DNA of 64,000 bases, from NCBI RefSeq assembly GCF_963576675.1, contig NC_088918.1, positions 64,311,001 through 64,375,000 of the forward strand, given 5' to 3'. Positions within the stretch are counted from its first letter, which is position 1, and each line of letters starts with the position of its first letter. The DNA is from Euphorbia lathyris (Eukaryota; Streptophyta; Magnoliopsida; Malpighiales; Euphorbiaceae). The notes beneath the pieces were generated by a model that searched no databases, was not told the DNA's origin, and saw only the letters and a list, made by a program, of their open reading frames with translations. Below are positions 12,154 through 22,399 of this stretch, piece after piece. The position numbers and the translations under genes are program-made.

Positions 12154-12944
12154 ACATAAAAGTACGAAACAACGACGGTAAAAAAACAATGACATGGAAA
12201 TTACCGTTATATATCACAAACGATATTTTTTATTGAAATAAAACATGAGAATACAAAATAGAAAAAAATTTAAAATTTAAAAACGAAACAATACATAAAA
12301 ACACGAAACAACGGACGGTAAAAATTACCGTTATATATATATTCATTTAATTTTTTTTCAAAATTTTGGTGAGATGCAACTGATATTTATTAAAAAAAAT
12401 TCCAAAATTTTGGTGAGATGCAATGCAACGGATATATATATATATATATATAGGGGAGGGATCAAGTGAGAACCCTCCCCTACGTGAGAACTCACCTTAG
12501 GTGAGAACCACCAAAAACTACGTAGTTTTGGGTGTCAAATTTAATAAAAAAAAACGCTGATGTTGCTGGGGTTCGAACCCTGGCCTTTTCAAATAAATTA
12601 TTATTTCTTTCCACCAAAATATTTAATTAAAAAATATAATGAATCGCAAAAATAGCATATATCACAAACGATATTTTTTATTAAAATAAAACACAAGAAT
12701 ACAAAACGGAAAAAAAAATACAAGATTGAAAAACGATACAATACATAAAAGTACGAAACAACGACGGTAAAAAAACAATGACATGGAAATTACCGTTATA
12801 TATCACAAACGATATTTTTTATTGAAATAAAACATGAGAATACAAAATGGAAAAAAATATAAAATTTAAAAACGAAACAATACATAAAAACACGAAACAA
12901 CGGACGGTAAAAATTACCGTTATATATATCATGTTGAAGGGGTT

Positions 12945-13010
12945 CGAACCCTAGCCTCCTCACTTACACTCCATACTGCTTACCACTAAACCATTTGCTC
13001 CCCTTGTCTA
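12945..13010 (-). repeat. tRNA-like segment with A and B boxes
   Basis: On the minus strand tggtttagtggtaag resembles a Pol III A-box and ggttcgaaccc a B-box, about 35 bases apart. The opposite arm at 14145-14215 keeps the A-box-like part (ggctcagtggtaag) but not the B-box. It is therefore part of the foldback arm, or a SINE absorbed into it, not a functional tRNA gene. Confidence 0.45.
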
Positions 13011-14224
13011 TTCTACCGCGCGCTGATTAATATACCAATGCCTTTGTAGCTTTTATTGTTTAATATTTGATGCATGCACTTATAAATATTGATTAAATTC
13101 GCATAATAATTATTAATAGAAAAAAATAAATGTGCATAATAATTAATTATTAATAGAAAAAAAAAACCAAGAACGTGCTCTAATTTCTTATTTATTTAAT
13201 TCCTCTATATTTTTGTAATTTATGTTTTAAATTGTTAAGGACGATGTTCTAAATATTGTTACATATGTTCTAAACTTTATAATTTGTGTTCTAAAAATTA
13301 AGATAATGTTTTAAAAAAATAGTAACTATATGGGCTATTTTTTTGTTAAAAAAAAACTTACATTCTAAATAACATAACGTATATTCTAAAAAACATAACA
13401 TATGTTCTAAAGTTTATAGTTTGTGTTCCAAAAATTAAGTATAATTTTCTAAAAAAAAGCAGTAGATATCTGGATCGTTTTTTCACTTGTTCTATAATAT
13501 AATTTATAACTCATATTCGAAAAAACATAACACATGTTCTAAAAAAATAACGTATGTTCTAAAAAATATATCGTACGTTCTAACTTCATAGTTCGTGTTT
13601 TAAAAAGTTAAAATATATGTTATAACGTATGTTTTAAAAAATATATAGTTTGTGTTCTAAAAATTAAGTATAATATTCTAAAAAATCAGTAGATATCTGG
13701 ATCGGTTTTTCATTTGTTCTATAATATAATTTATAACTCATGTTCGAAAAAACATAACACGTGTTCTAAAAAACATAACGTATGTTCTAAAAAATATGGC
13801 GTACGTTCTAAACTTCATAGTTCGTATTTTAAAAGTTAAAATATATGTTCTAACGTATGTTTAAAAAAATATATTTTCTTATATAACATAAATTACAAAA
13901 ATATAAAGGAATTAAATAAATAAGAAATTGGAGCATGTTTTTGGATTTTTTTCTATTAATAATTCATTATTATGGACATTTTCTTTCTATTAATAATTCA
14001 TTATTATGCAAATTTATTTTTTTTATTAATAATTTATTACTATGCACATTTAATCAATATTAATAAGAGCATGCATCAAAATTAAACAATAGAAGCTACA
14101 AGGGCATTAGTATATTTATCAGCGCGCGACATAAATTATAAGGAATACAATTGGCTCAGTGGTAAGTTGTGTGGAGTGTAAACATATGGTCTTACCTAGG
14201 AAAGGGTTCTCACAAGAGCCATCT

Positions 14225-14226
<2 letters not shown>

Positions 14227-14302
<76 letters not shown>
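14227..14302. repeat. (TA)n microsatellite, ~76 bp
   Basis: A pure TA dinucleotide run sits at the right end of the foldback-like element. Any frame through it is an artefact. Confidence 0.95.
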
Positions 14303-14303
<1 letters not shown>

Positions 14304-14307
<4 letters not shown>

Positions 14308-15403
14308 GATAAAAAAAAACATATTGAATTTTACCTTTTTCTGTTTAAAACAAAAATAAAATAAAAAATTAAATCAGTCCATCATTGCAGTGTATTATAC
14401 GCGCGCTGTGATGCAATCTCAGCCACATGTGGACTTCACCTCCCTCATCTTACTTAACTCCCACTTTTTTTTACTTTGGTGTATCACTTAAGTGATACAA
14501 TAATTCTCTCTCCTCACATAACTCTCTCCCCTATAATCCAATGATTCAATTTTTTTTGCCTCACTTTGGGAAAGTGAGACACCCATTGTAGGTGCTCTAA
14601 TTGAAAAAAAAATTAAAAATACTCTTAATTGTCTTCAATTATTTAAAGTAAAAATGCTCGTACTTTTCTTTTTATTTTTATTCTCATATGGCAAGAAAAT
14701 GTTAGAATGAAAGAATATAGTAGGAATTGCATGGAAAATGAATAGTATTTAAATTTGAAAGCATATTGTTGTATTAAATTAGTTCACGAATTTTATCATA
14801 TTCTTTGTACGTGGAAACATTTATAGAAGATGGTTTTGGTATTCAAAAAAAATTTGAAGTTGAAAGGTTTGAAAACAAAAAGAGAAAAGGCGTAGCTTTT
14901 ACTACTGGTTTGGTTGGATTATTCAAATAACAAGTCAACATCACCCCAACTTCGATTCAATTCAATTAAATTCTACCGTTGGAAGGAGCCTGCCTATCTC
15001 TCAGACCAACCGGCAAAATCATCATATTCTTGCCATCCACAACTAACCAACTTCTTAACTGCCACTGCTTTGTCGTTTTCCTATTTCCTTGCTAACAACA
15101 ATAACTCTTCTTTTTTTGTTATTTCGTTTCAAATTTTTGGTTCACTTGTCGTTATCTACTATATTTTGAATCATTCATCTCGAAAAATGTTTAGAAAAGT
15201 GTTTGGTGATATGGATGTTGCTTATAACAGTTTCTTACCATTTATAGAAATAATGGCCATGTTGTTATTTTTTGTCACCTCCTTAACATCCTTACTATCT
15301 CCTTTATTTTTAATAAAAATAATATAAATAAACATTAAATATTCTATTCTATTTGTTTCACAATATATGTCTTTTTTAGATATATTTTTTATTCCACAAT
15401 ATA
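14304..15403. other. AT-rich spacer with one unrecognised ORF
   Basis: A 137-codon frame (14914-15327, +) has two hydrophobic stretches and no recognisable family. Its codons look like non-coding AT-rich sequence and I do not call it a gene. Near 15350-15405 the word cacaatatatgt occurs twice, as in Stowaway-like MITE ends, but no full element is visible. Confidence 0.4.
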
Positions 15404-15482
15404 TGTTAATGGAGATTTGGGGTAGCAGGTGATCTCCTACATCCCTGTGCTGACAGCGGTCTCTGGAAACACTCTGACGGCC
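15404..15482 (-). mobile_element. outermost nest layer: edge of a Tat-type LTR (part 1)
   Basis: The words ggtgatctcc and actctgacgg parallel the left edge of the Tat LTR at 30726 (gatgatctcc, actctccgacg). Joined to 54918 onward, with one copy of cggcc removed, the sequence continues actctgacggccaagtcag, matching ctctccgacgatcaagtcag of the 30726 LTR. This is thus an older LTR of a related family, split by the copia insertion. The exact outer edge (tgttaatgg at 15404) is a guess. Confidence 0.6.
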
Positions 15483-15549
15483 TGATAATTTGAATGAGTG
15501 AATCACAAGTTTAATTATATTCTCATTAAAAGATAAAACTTTCTAACTA
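15483..15549 (-). repeat. copia 3' LTR, distal piece
   Basis: It matches 54407-54473 of the intact 5' LTR (tgataatttgaatgagtg, then aaagataaaactttctaa). It breaks at cta, where the CACTA transposon begins, and resumes at 49842. Confidence 0.88.
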
Positions 15550-16187
15550 CACTACGCCAAAACCTACTTCATACGACGGTTAGAAACCGTCGTCCCGCGA
15601 GATATAAATCTGTCACATGGCTCGCTGCCGTCTGTTGCACCTTCAGACGACGGTTAGGTTCTATCATGTGAAGATATTATACATGACATCAGCCTAGTTT
15701 CGTACTGTCATATGAATATTGTTACGATGCATCTTTTTATTTATTAACGTCACATTTAATGTCATCACATAACATACTAATAATTAAAAATATCAAGTAG
15801 CTATATGGGAAATTGGCATATTGGTATTCGCGATGACAGTTTTTATAATAATTTCTGTCGTAGTAACTTGTATCAGATGGCATAGGTCTTAATCAATCAT
15901 GTCAATAGATTTATTTTAGATGACAGATTCTTTTATTTTAATGTCATTTATTGTTGTTTAGATGATATTTTTTTAACCGTAAATGTCACTCGTTGCCTTC
16001 TTCTTCGAATGAATCTAGAAATGAACAATAATCAAATGAACAATAATTTATGTATATCAATGATTTTAATTTTATTGGAGACTAATGCTCATAATCTGTT
16101 TACATTTGAACTACACAAATTTCTGAATGTAGTAAGGTAAAAACAATAAGCAATGTACATCTCCAAATCTATCAATATGTCAATCTT

Positions 16188-16282
16188 TCAAGAGGCGTGG
16201 TGGTGTTGATTGGAAGCCAAATCCAACTTGATCTGCAGCATATCTAAGTCATCATTTCCTAGAATCCCCAAAGTCTTGATAT
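16188..16282 (-). pseudogene. possible captured terminal exon
   Basis: On the minus strand a splice acceptor (ggttttgcag) is followed by 95 nt open to a TGA, encoding a leucine-rich acidic tail ending in HHHAS. No family was recognised. It may be the last exon of a CACTA gene or of a captured host gene. Upstream exons were not found, possibly because the Ogre-like element split the region. Confidence 0.3.
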
Positions 16283-16470
16283 CTGCAAAACCAATTGATG
16301 ATGCTCATTAATTACGTACCGTATACAGATAGACCTAATTAATATCGTTACCCTTTCTCTATTATGAGACCCTTCACTTACCCACCCACATTATAAATAT
16401 GAAGCGTTTAACAATTCTCAAGAGTCACCCAGGGCAACCTAACACTATACTTACTCTAGTTATATCGAGC

Positions 16471-17137
16471 ATGGATAGACTTATAAGGAACCTCTATCGT
16501 AATGTTGAGTTTTAGATTGCCCTACTCCGATATGAGGCACCCAGGTGGCTTGTCAATATATATGCAGGTCCTGACCGTCGGCAATGGACTGACGTGATGA
16601 AGGGCCCTCCAAACACCCCTTACGAAGGAGGTGTATTCATAGTCCACATGGACTTCTCTGTCGATTTTCCCTCCACACCGCCAGTTGTAAGAACATGCAT
16701 AAACTTGTTAACACACATAAATCAGTTCATATATATGCAAATACACTCATGACATTACTATTGTTCGCATGTCATATTCAGGACCAAAATTTATCATCCT
16801 AATATCGGTCCCTTGGGGCATGTTTCTATGCCCCAACTACCTGATCGCCTTGCCCATAGTATTTCCATGGTAAGATGATGCTATAAATCTATGCATTTGG
16901 GGTCTAATTTATCTATTCATGTTTGGGGTCTAGTTTATATACTCATGTTTGGGGTCTAATTTAATTTATCTATGCATTTTATAGCTGTTGTGGAATATTT
17001 ATGGACTGCTGGTAGAGCCTTTCATTGAGGGGCCATTTCCTGGCCGAGAGCGAATTGCTGAACAATACATCAGCAATAGGGTAGGTTATGTAGTAACTGC
17101 CAGGAGATGGACTGAAGAGCATGCAGGGGATATATGA
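16471..17137 (+). pseudogene. E2 ubiquitin-conjugating enzyme-like gene fragment (catalytic Cys absent)
   Basis: Three exon-like blocks give an E2 (UBC) fold. Block 1 (16471-16686) has the N-terminal helix, a W, and GPPNTPYEGGVF, then FP.TPPV before a gtaag donor. Block 2 (16782-16869, after a ttcag acceptor) has TKIYHPNIGPLG. Block 3 (16985-17137) has LLVEP, then ARRWTEEHA and a stop. In active E2s the catalytic cysteine follows HPN..G.I; here that segment reads GHVSMPQL, with no cysteine. Block 1 has an in-frame TAG at 16513-16515, and the block 1/block 2 phase does not match. It is therefore a decayed, host-derived fragment captured by the CACTA element, and any protein would lack conjugating activity. 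A UEV-like (inactive E2) ancestor is an alternative. Confidence 0.7.
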
Positions 17138-17870
17138 TGTGCAAATAGCAAGCAAGGGGGACATTATGATGTGACGTGTGAATAGCGTACAAGGGGGGCG
17201 TGATGTGCGAATAGCAAGGAGATTTGGATGTTGGACAACCATTGAGTTGGATGGTGTGGACTACTGGATGGGCATAGAGCCAATCTTGAAGAACAGAATG
17301 ATTACTGATGTACCTGCCACTTGGATTGTACAGTTCATGATGAAGTTAGCATGGTGATGAAATGTATGATACTGTCACCACAAGCTTAGTCATAAACTTG
17401 TGTTGTTAGAATCATACAACTTCAACACCATGTTAAATACTTTTCCATAACCATAACAAGCCAAGTGACATGTGTAGACACCGAGTCGGAGGACCTGTGA
17501 CGAAAACCTGAAAACAAGACGGTTGAAGCGATTGATTCCGGAAGTTTTGAAAAATATATAAAGAATAATAAGCGAAGGAAAATTAGCGGCATCCGGCACG
17601 CGGACGACAATGGTCGAACGCCCGCTCAACGGCGCGGGACGTGCGCTCGGCATCCGTCGGACGCACCACAAGTGGCACGCTCTCGACGTCCGAGCAATGC
17701 CCGGGTCCGGTGGCACGGGGCGCGCTCTCGTGGGCCGCTGAGCGCACGTGCCCGGTAGCGCGAAGCGCGCGTTCGGCGGCCGCGACGTGTGAGCGTCCGG
17801 CGGCGCGAGACGCGCGCTCGGCGGCCGCGGGGTGCGCACGCCCGATGGCTCGAGGCACGTCCCGAGGGTC

Positions 17871-18086
17871 GTCGGGCGGGCGCCCAACCACGTCGGGCGA
17901 ACGCCCGATGGAGGTTGGGCGCGGGCGCCCAACCTAGCGTTGGGCGCTCGCCCAACGCCGTTGGGCGATCGCCCAACGATTGTTGGGCGATCGCCCAACG
18001 TTTGTTGGGCGATCGCCCAACAAATGTTGGGCGGCCGCCCAACCCCAATGGGCGACGCCCAATTTCTTTTGGGCGTCGCCCATTGG
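17871..18086. repeat. array of ten GC-rich palindromes in the 5' LTR promoter region
   Basis: Ten successive dyads of the type GTTGGGCG-NN-CGCCCAAC are spaced by 2-10 bases. Three are exactly GTTGGGCGATCGCCCAAC. The last two are variants, aatgggcgacgcccaatt and tttgggcgtcgcccatt. The array ends about 20 bp before the TATA box. It could be a transcription-factor array, a methylation target or a hairpin-forming tract. Confidence 0.9.
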
Positions 18087-18104
18087 TCCGGGGACCCGTT
18101 TGCC

Positions 18105-18112
18105 TATAAAAG
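18105..18112 (+). promoter_or_regulatory. LTR TATA box
   Basis: TATAAAAG in the context gcctataaaaggcac lies directly downstream of the dyad array and is conserved in the other LTR (45893-45900). It is the likely core promoter of the retroelement RNA. Confidence 0.75.
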
Positions 18113-20460
18113 GCACGGATCCCCATGCAAAAAAAAGGGAGGAAAAGAGAGGGAGGAGGAATCCTTAGAGAGCTTCTCACACTAGATATTTTTCTAGAGA
18201 GAGGAAGTTGATTTTTTTAGGAAAAAACATTTTTTTTCCTAAAAATTGAAAATCTCTAAATTTCCTAAGTTCAATTTTTACTAAATTTTTTATAAAAAAA
18301 CGGGAGCTCGTGGTTCGTGGAATCAATCGGCTTCAACTGTCAGATACCGAATTCAAGGTATTATCCGAGGACTAGACTCTTTATTTTATTTAATTTATTC
18401 TCTTCTTCTATTTTTATGCTATAGTTTTTATTCATTTAGTCATTTATTTATTTTGTCACATTTTATTTAATTAACGTATTTATTTAATTTTCGTTTCGTG
18501 TTAAATAAAATTCGGTTTTGTTTTAAAATAAAAAACCTCGTTTTTGATGTCCCAATACGAACCGTGATCCGATAAAAGGTAGTTCGGGTATCGAAAACGT
18601 TGTAATTACAAGTTTTTAATTTAAAAGGAATTTCCAAATAATGTTTTGAAATAAAAAACGTCATTTAGGAATTTCCGTTTTCGACTATGATCCATCTTTG
18701 GTAGTTCGGAAACCCAAAACGATTGAATTAGATTTAATTTAAAGCTTTTGAATAAATCTGGAAACATTTAGGAGTGCTGCTGTAATTTACCTATTCTGTC
18801 ACTAAATGCTGTTTACCGACGGATTTTCCGTCGGTAAATCTGCCAAAATGTAAAAAATGCCATTTCAGTCCCTTTTTCTTAACTTTTAAACTTTTAATCC
18901 TTAGTACATATATATAAATATGTAATATATGTTTTTCAAATTATTTTAGAACTTTAGCATATATAATCATTCTAGAATATTTGTATATTATTATTTATTC
19001 CATTTTACAATATAAGTATAAGTATATATATGTATTCCTTTTTATTAATTTGGATTATGTTTTAAATGTTAGTTATTTGGTATTTTGAGAAATAATTAAT
19101 ATATATTAGCATATGGTATTTTTGGTATTTAAAACTATAGTAGTTATGTATATGTATAGTTTTTGGAACATTTGGGTTATTTTAGTGATTATTGAATAAA
19201 ATTATTTTTGGATAAGAATTATTTTCTTAGTTATAGGATTTACTTATTATTTTCACATTTTCAAAGTATAGATATATTGTACCTATTATTTTTATATATA
19301 CATATAGCTTCTTTTGTATTAACTCTTATTTTATATTCTATTTTTGATTTAAATGTATATACGTATGTACAAATTATTTTCTTTACCCTTTGAGCCCATT
19401 CATGGGTCCATATTTCAAATGGGCTTTATTTAAATGTAAATATTAGTTAAAATAAGTTTATTGTTGTAATTATAACAATTAGAGAGTCCATTACATAAGT
19501 GGTGAAAATAAATCACAAAAAGAGAGTTTTCAATTGAATTATTTAAACTAATGAGTTTTTTTTTCTAATGTAAATAAATAGAGTCATTCTTGTTAATATT
19601 CCAAATCGTCTTCAAAACACCACGTTTTAAAACCTTAATCCGTTCCAAAGGCGGATTAAAGGATCATTGTAATTAAAATCGTTTTCTTTGCAAATAATAG
19701 ATTTTTGAATCATTTTCTTAAAGGATTTGTACAAAATGAAATTGACTTGTATGTTTAACCACGTTTTCTTGTTAAAAGGTTCTTTATCTCAAACGTTTTC
19801 AAATACTCGAGTCGTTCCAACGGCGATTCGGGTAAGCTTCATCAAACGAGGTTTTAAAACGCTCCTAAATCGTTCCAACGGCGATTAAGGTGCGAACCAT
19901 GTAAATAAAACTCGTTTTGGGGAAATAAGTTAGTGTAAAATAAACACACAACATAACATTTAAATACGGTTGTAAATAAATCATTTCTTTCTTCCCTCTC
20001 TGTGTATGTATAAATATAAATGGGTGATTCTTTACTGAGGTGGCTTTTCAACATCATATGCTCAAAATGGTTTCTAAAAAGAGAAAGAAAAGGGTTTCAA
20101 ATGAATTTTAAACTTAAAGAAGTATACGATTAGTCCGTTATCGCCTAACATGCTGAGTAGGAGGCCGGTGGTTCATAACCGGGCGATGTCGGGGTGCCTA
20201 GTAGCCTTTCTCCGGAAAGGAGCTAGCCTTCTCGGCTCGTACCTAAGTTTCCCGAACCCACACCGGTCTCCCGCAAGGGATCGGTGTTCATTTTCCCATT
20301 CGTGGGTGGCGACTCTTCCATATCTCCGAGCTCCGGTCCTGCCGAGCAGCTTGATTCCACGATTGGTTGCTTTCGGCGCCAATCACCGCTTACGTCGCCA
20401 TGAGGTTGTCCACCTTCCGGTCCGCCCGGGAGATTAGGCCGCGGCACCTCGTCTAACAAG

Positions 20461-20477
20461 TGGCGACTCTGCTGGGG
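20461..20477 (+). promoter_or_regulatory. Ogre-like primer binding site
   Basis: TGGCGACTCTGCTGGGG begins two bases after the LTR. As I recall, this is the PBS type described for Ogre elements, complementary to an arginine tRNA; I could not check it against a tRNA set. Confidence 0.75.
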
Positions 20478-22399
20478 AAGCGAGAAATTTGATTCCGGAA
20501 GGCGTGTATTAAGCCTTTAACGGGGACGGATCGTTTTACTTCTTTTTGTATGCATTCATATGCATTATTGCAAACCCTTTGGGTAATTTCCGCGAAACCT
20601 CTAGCGAGAGTCCATTCGTCGCTCGAAAGAGGCTAGCGTAAGTTCCCCCTTACAGTAAGGCGCCAGAGGGTCCCCATCCATTCGTTAGGGGCGAATCTGT
20701 GCGGTCCTGTGAGGTCCCGCGGTCAGCCGTGTCAGCATATAGTAGCCTTAGAAGTTTCCATAGGATTACCCGTTACTATTTTTGATGTGATAAATGAATC
20801 AGTTCGTGTTTTCAAACCGCCATGATACGTGTCTAATCCTAAATTATGTAAAGAAAATGAGACGATGCGTTAATATATACTCATGAATCGACATACTAAT
20901 TACCCTAAAACATCGAAACGATTTGAACTAAAGACGACTTAGTCATCTCATATGAATGAACATGTGCGACCCGTCGTGTCCCTTTCGGTGTCCCGACGAA
21001 GGCACGTGTTCAGGAAATGTGTTATGACGTAAGCACGTATTAAGTATGAATCGGTTTAATGTTAAGGATAATTACATTTCGATACAAAAGACTATATTAA
21101 CAATAGCCGTTATTCACATTCTTTAAATAAATTGGGATAAAACGAGATCAAGACGAAACGAAAAAGAAGAACATTTCTGTCCTGAACGACCCTATCATAA
21201 CGCGAAAAGTTTCGCACAAGTAGCCCGTCCCTTCCGAATGAAAGACGAGCTTTTACGTTATGCCTCGTGTCGTTCTTAAGAGAAATGGATGTGTCCGTAC
21301 AGATGACTAAGAAAATAAAGAAGAGAAAAATGAACTAAACGACCAAAATCATTTCGAATCTACGATATATATCAATACCGAGAGTAGTTAAAGAAATAAA
21401 CCAATGTCGTTAAGTACGTGCCTCGAACGAGTGTATACCCCGTTTAAAATCACAAAGCCGAATTAAGCCAAACCATATAATTGCGCCATATGGACGAGAC
21501 TGCGGGTTTTGACTAACGACTCGATCATTTCCACCGTTACCAAAACTGCAAGAAATATGGCCCGATGTACGTGTTTGCTTAATTCGTGCCTAAAGGAAAG
21601 AGAACGGTGATGTCCTCGCTTTGAATAAGCATGTGATTCAACGAAACGTTGATTTTCTATAACCACACTAAGACGATATATCCCGTGGATTGGGAAGAAC
21701 AACGAACTGTTGCTAGCCGAAAGGTTACCGTGCGCTCAAAATAAGACTCGCCGTCTTTTTCACGTAGCTAAAATGAGCAAACGGATCCTCGACGCTAAGA
21801 ACAAACACGTTACGCGATGAGTCCGTTCCCTAAAATAAAATCCAAAAGTGATTCCATCACTAAATAAACATGTGGTTACGTCTCTCGATAGATCCAAAAG
21901 ATCCCGTTGTAATCCAAAATCGAGACACGAACCCACGCGAACAAAAGGGAACGAGTCATCGACAATAACGAACGATTGAACTAGAAGAATAACTCGAACC
22001 ACGTCTAAAAACTGAGATGCGCTCAAAGGGAGTCAAAACCCGAATTAATGCGTCTCGCAAAAGGACAAAAGACGAGTTATTCTGAAAGGACAATCCAACT
22101 TGGTCAATTTCTTAGTCACCAAACGTGGATACATCAAAACGAACTGTGTTGTCTGATGAATGATTTAATTTCCCGCAATAATCGACGGCATCACGCGTCC
22201 CCTGGACCGCAATGTGAGACAAAAACCAAAATCCTAGAAAAGAGACCTGGACCGACGAGTGTGTGGAGGAATAAGGGTGGAAGAGAGATGTTGTGATACA
22301 TGTAAATAGAACTAACGTTTGTTCTTCTTATCTTATAATCGTAAATAAATAAACGCACACACCACGAATCATGCATATAAAAATCATGCATACATACTA
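20478..22399 (+). other. Ogre-like 5' untranslated leader
   Basis: About 1.9 kb lies between the PBS and gag. Only short frames occur, none with domain similarity. The ORF1 that precedes gag in typical Ogre elements is not visible. Motifs such as gaacatgtgcgacccgtcg and repeated cgaacgat-like words suggest no known function. Confidence 0.6.

Larger units (their letters stand above)
9572..12925. repeat. ~150-bp tandem repeat array, split by an LTR element
   Basis: Four units share the words catatatcacaaacgatat, aatacataaaa, acgaaacaacg and cggtaaaaa. Unit 1 is 9572-9666 continued at 12154-12210, unit 2 about 12215-12330, unit 3 about 12655-12795 and unit 4 about 12798-12925. The stretch 12588-12850 repeats 9500-9666 plus 12154 onward without the intervening LTR element, so it is a paralogous empty site. 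The array has no coding potential. Confidence 0.8.
12432..14303. mobile_element. foldback-like element with TA-rich ends and central tandem repeats
   Basis: The left end is a TA run followed by ggggagggatcaagtgagaacc. The right end, in reverse complement, is a TA run followed by agagatggctcttgtgagaaccc. Inside, 12945-13240 and 13860-14215 form long inverted arms sharing tagcttttattgtttaat, gcgcgctgat and tcttatttatttaattcc with their complements. The core (13240-13860) is a degenerate array of acgtatgttctaaaaaa-like units. The left half is interrupted by the duplicated repeat segment 12588-12932. No transposase and no convincing target duplication were seen. The family is unknown; similar gtgagaacc ends are widespread in plants. 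Confidence 0.6.
17473..20458 (+). repeat. Ogre-like 5' LTR, 2,986 bp
   Basis: It runs from TGTAGACACCGAGTCGG to CGTCTAACA. Position 17585-18085 is an island of extreme GC and CpG content in an otherwise AT-rich LTR, ending in the dyad array and TATA box. The 3' portion (20150-20458) is GC-rich again and probably holds R/U5. Frames across the GC-rich parts on both strands are composition artefacts. It differs from the 3' LTR by scattered substitutions, the number of dyads and small indels. Confidence 0.92.

Noticed and set aside
14119..14322. ORF through the (TA)n run; similarly 58912-59097
   Set aside because: The alternating Tyr-Ile translation is a microsatellite artefact.
14914..15327. 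137-codon ORF with hydrophobic stretches
   Set aside because: No family match, AT-driven composition, and no supporting promoter or neighbour. It is mentioned only as part of the spacer.
17390..18185. Long overlapping ORFs on both strands (up to 202 codons), repeated at 45242-46000
   Set aside because: They lie in the GC/CpG-rich, palindromic part of the Ogre LTRs, where stop codons are rare in all frames. The peptides are low-complexity Pro/Arg/Ala repeats and are not conserved in frame between the two LTRs.
20150..20459. Opposed ORFs in the LTR R/U5 region (also 47961-48248)
   Set aside because: Composition-driven frames on both strands of a non-coding LTR segment.
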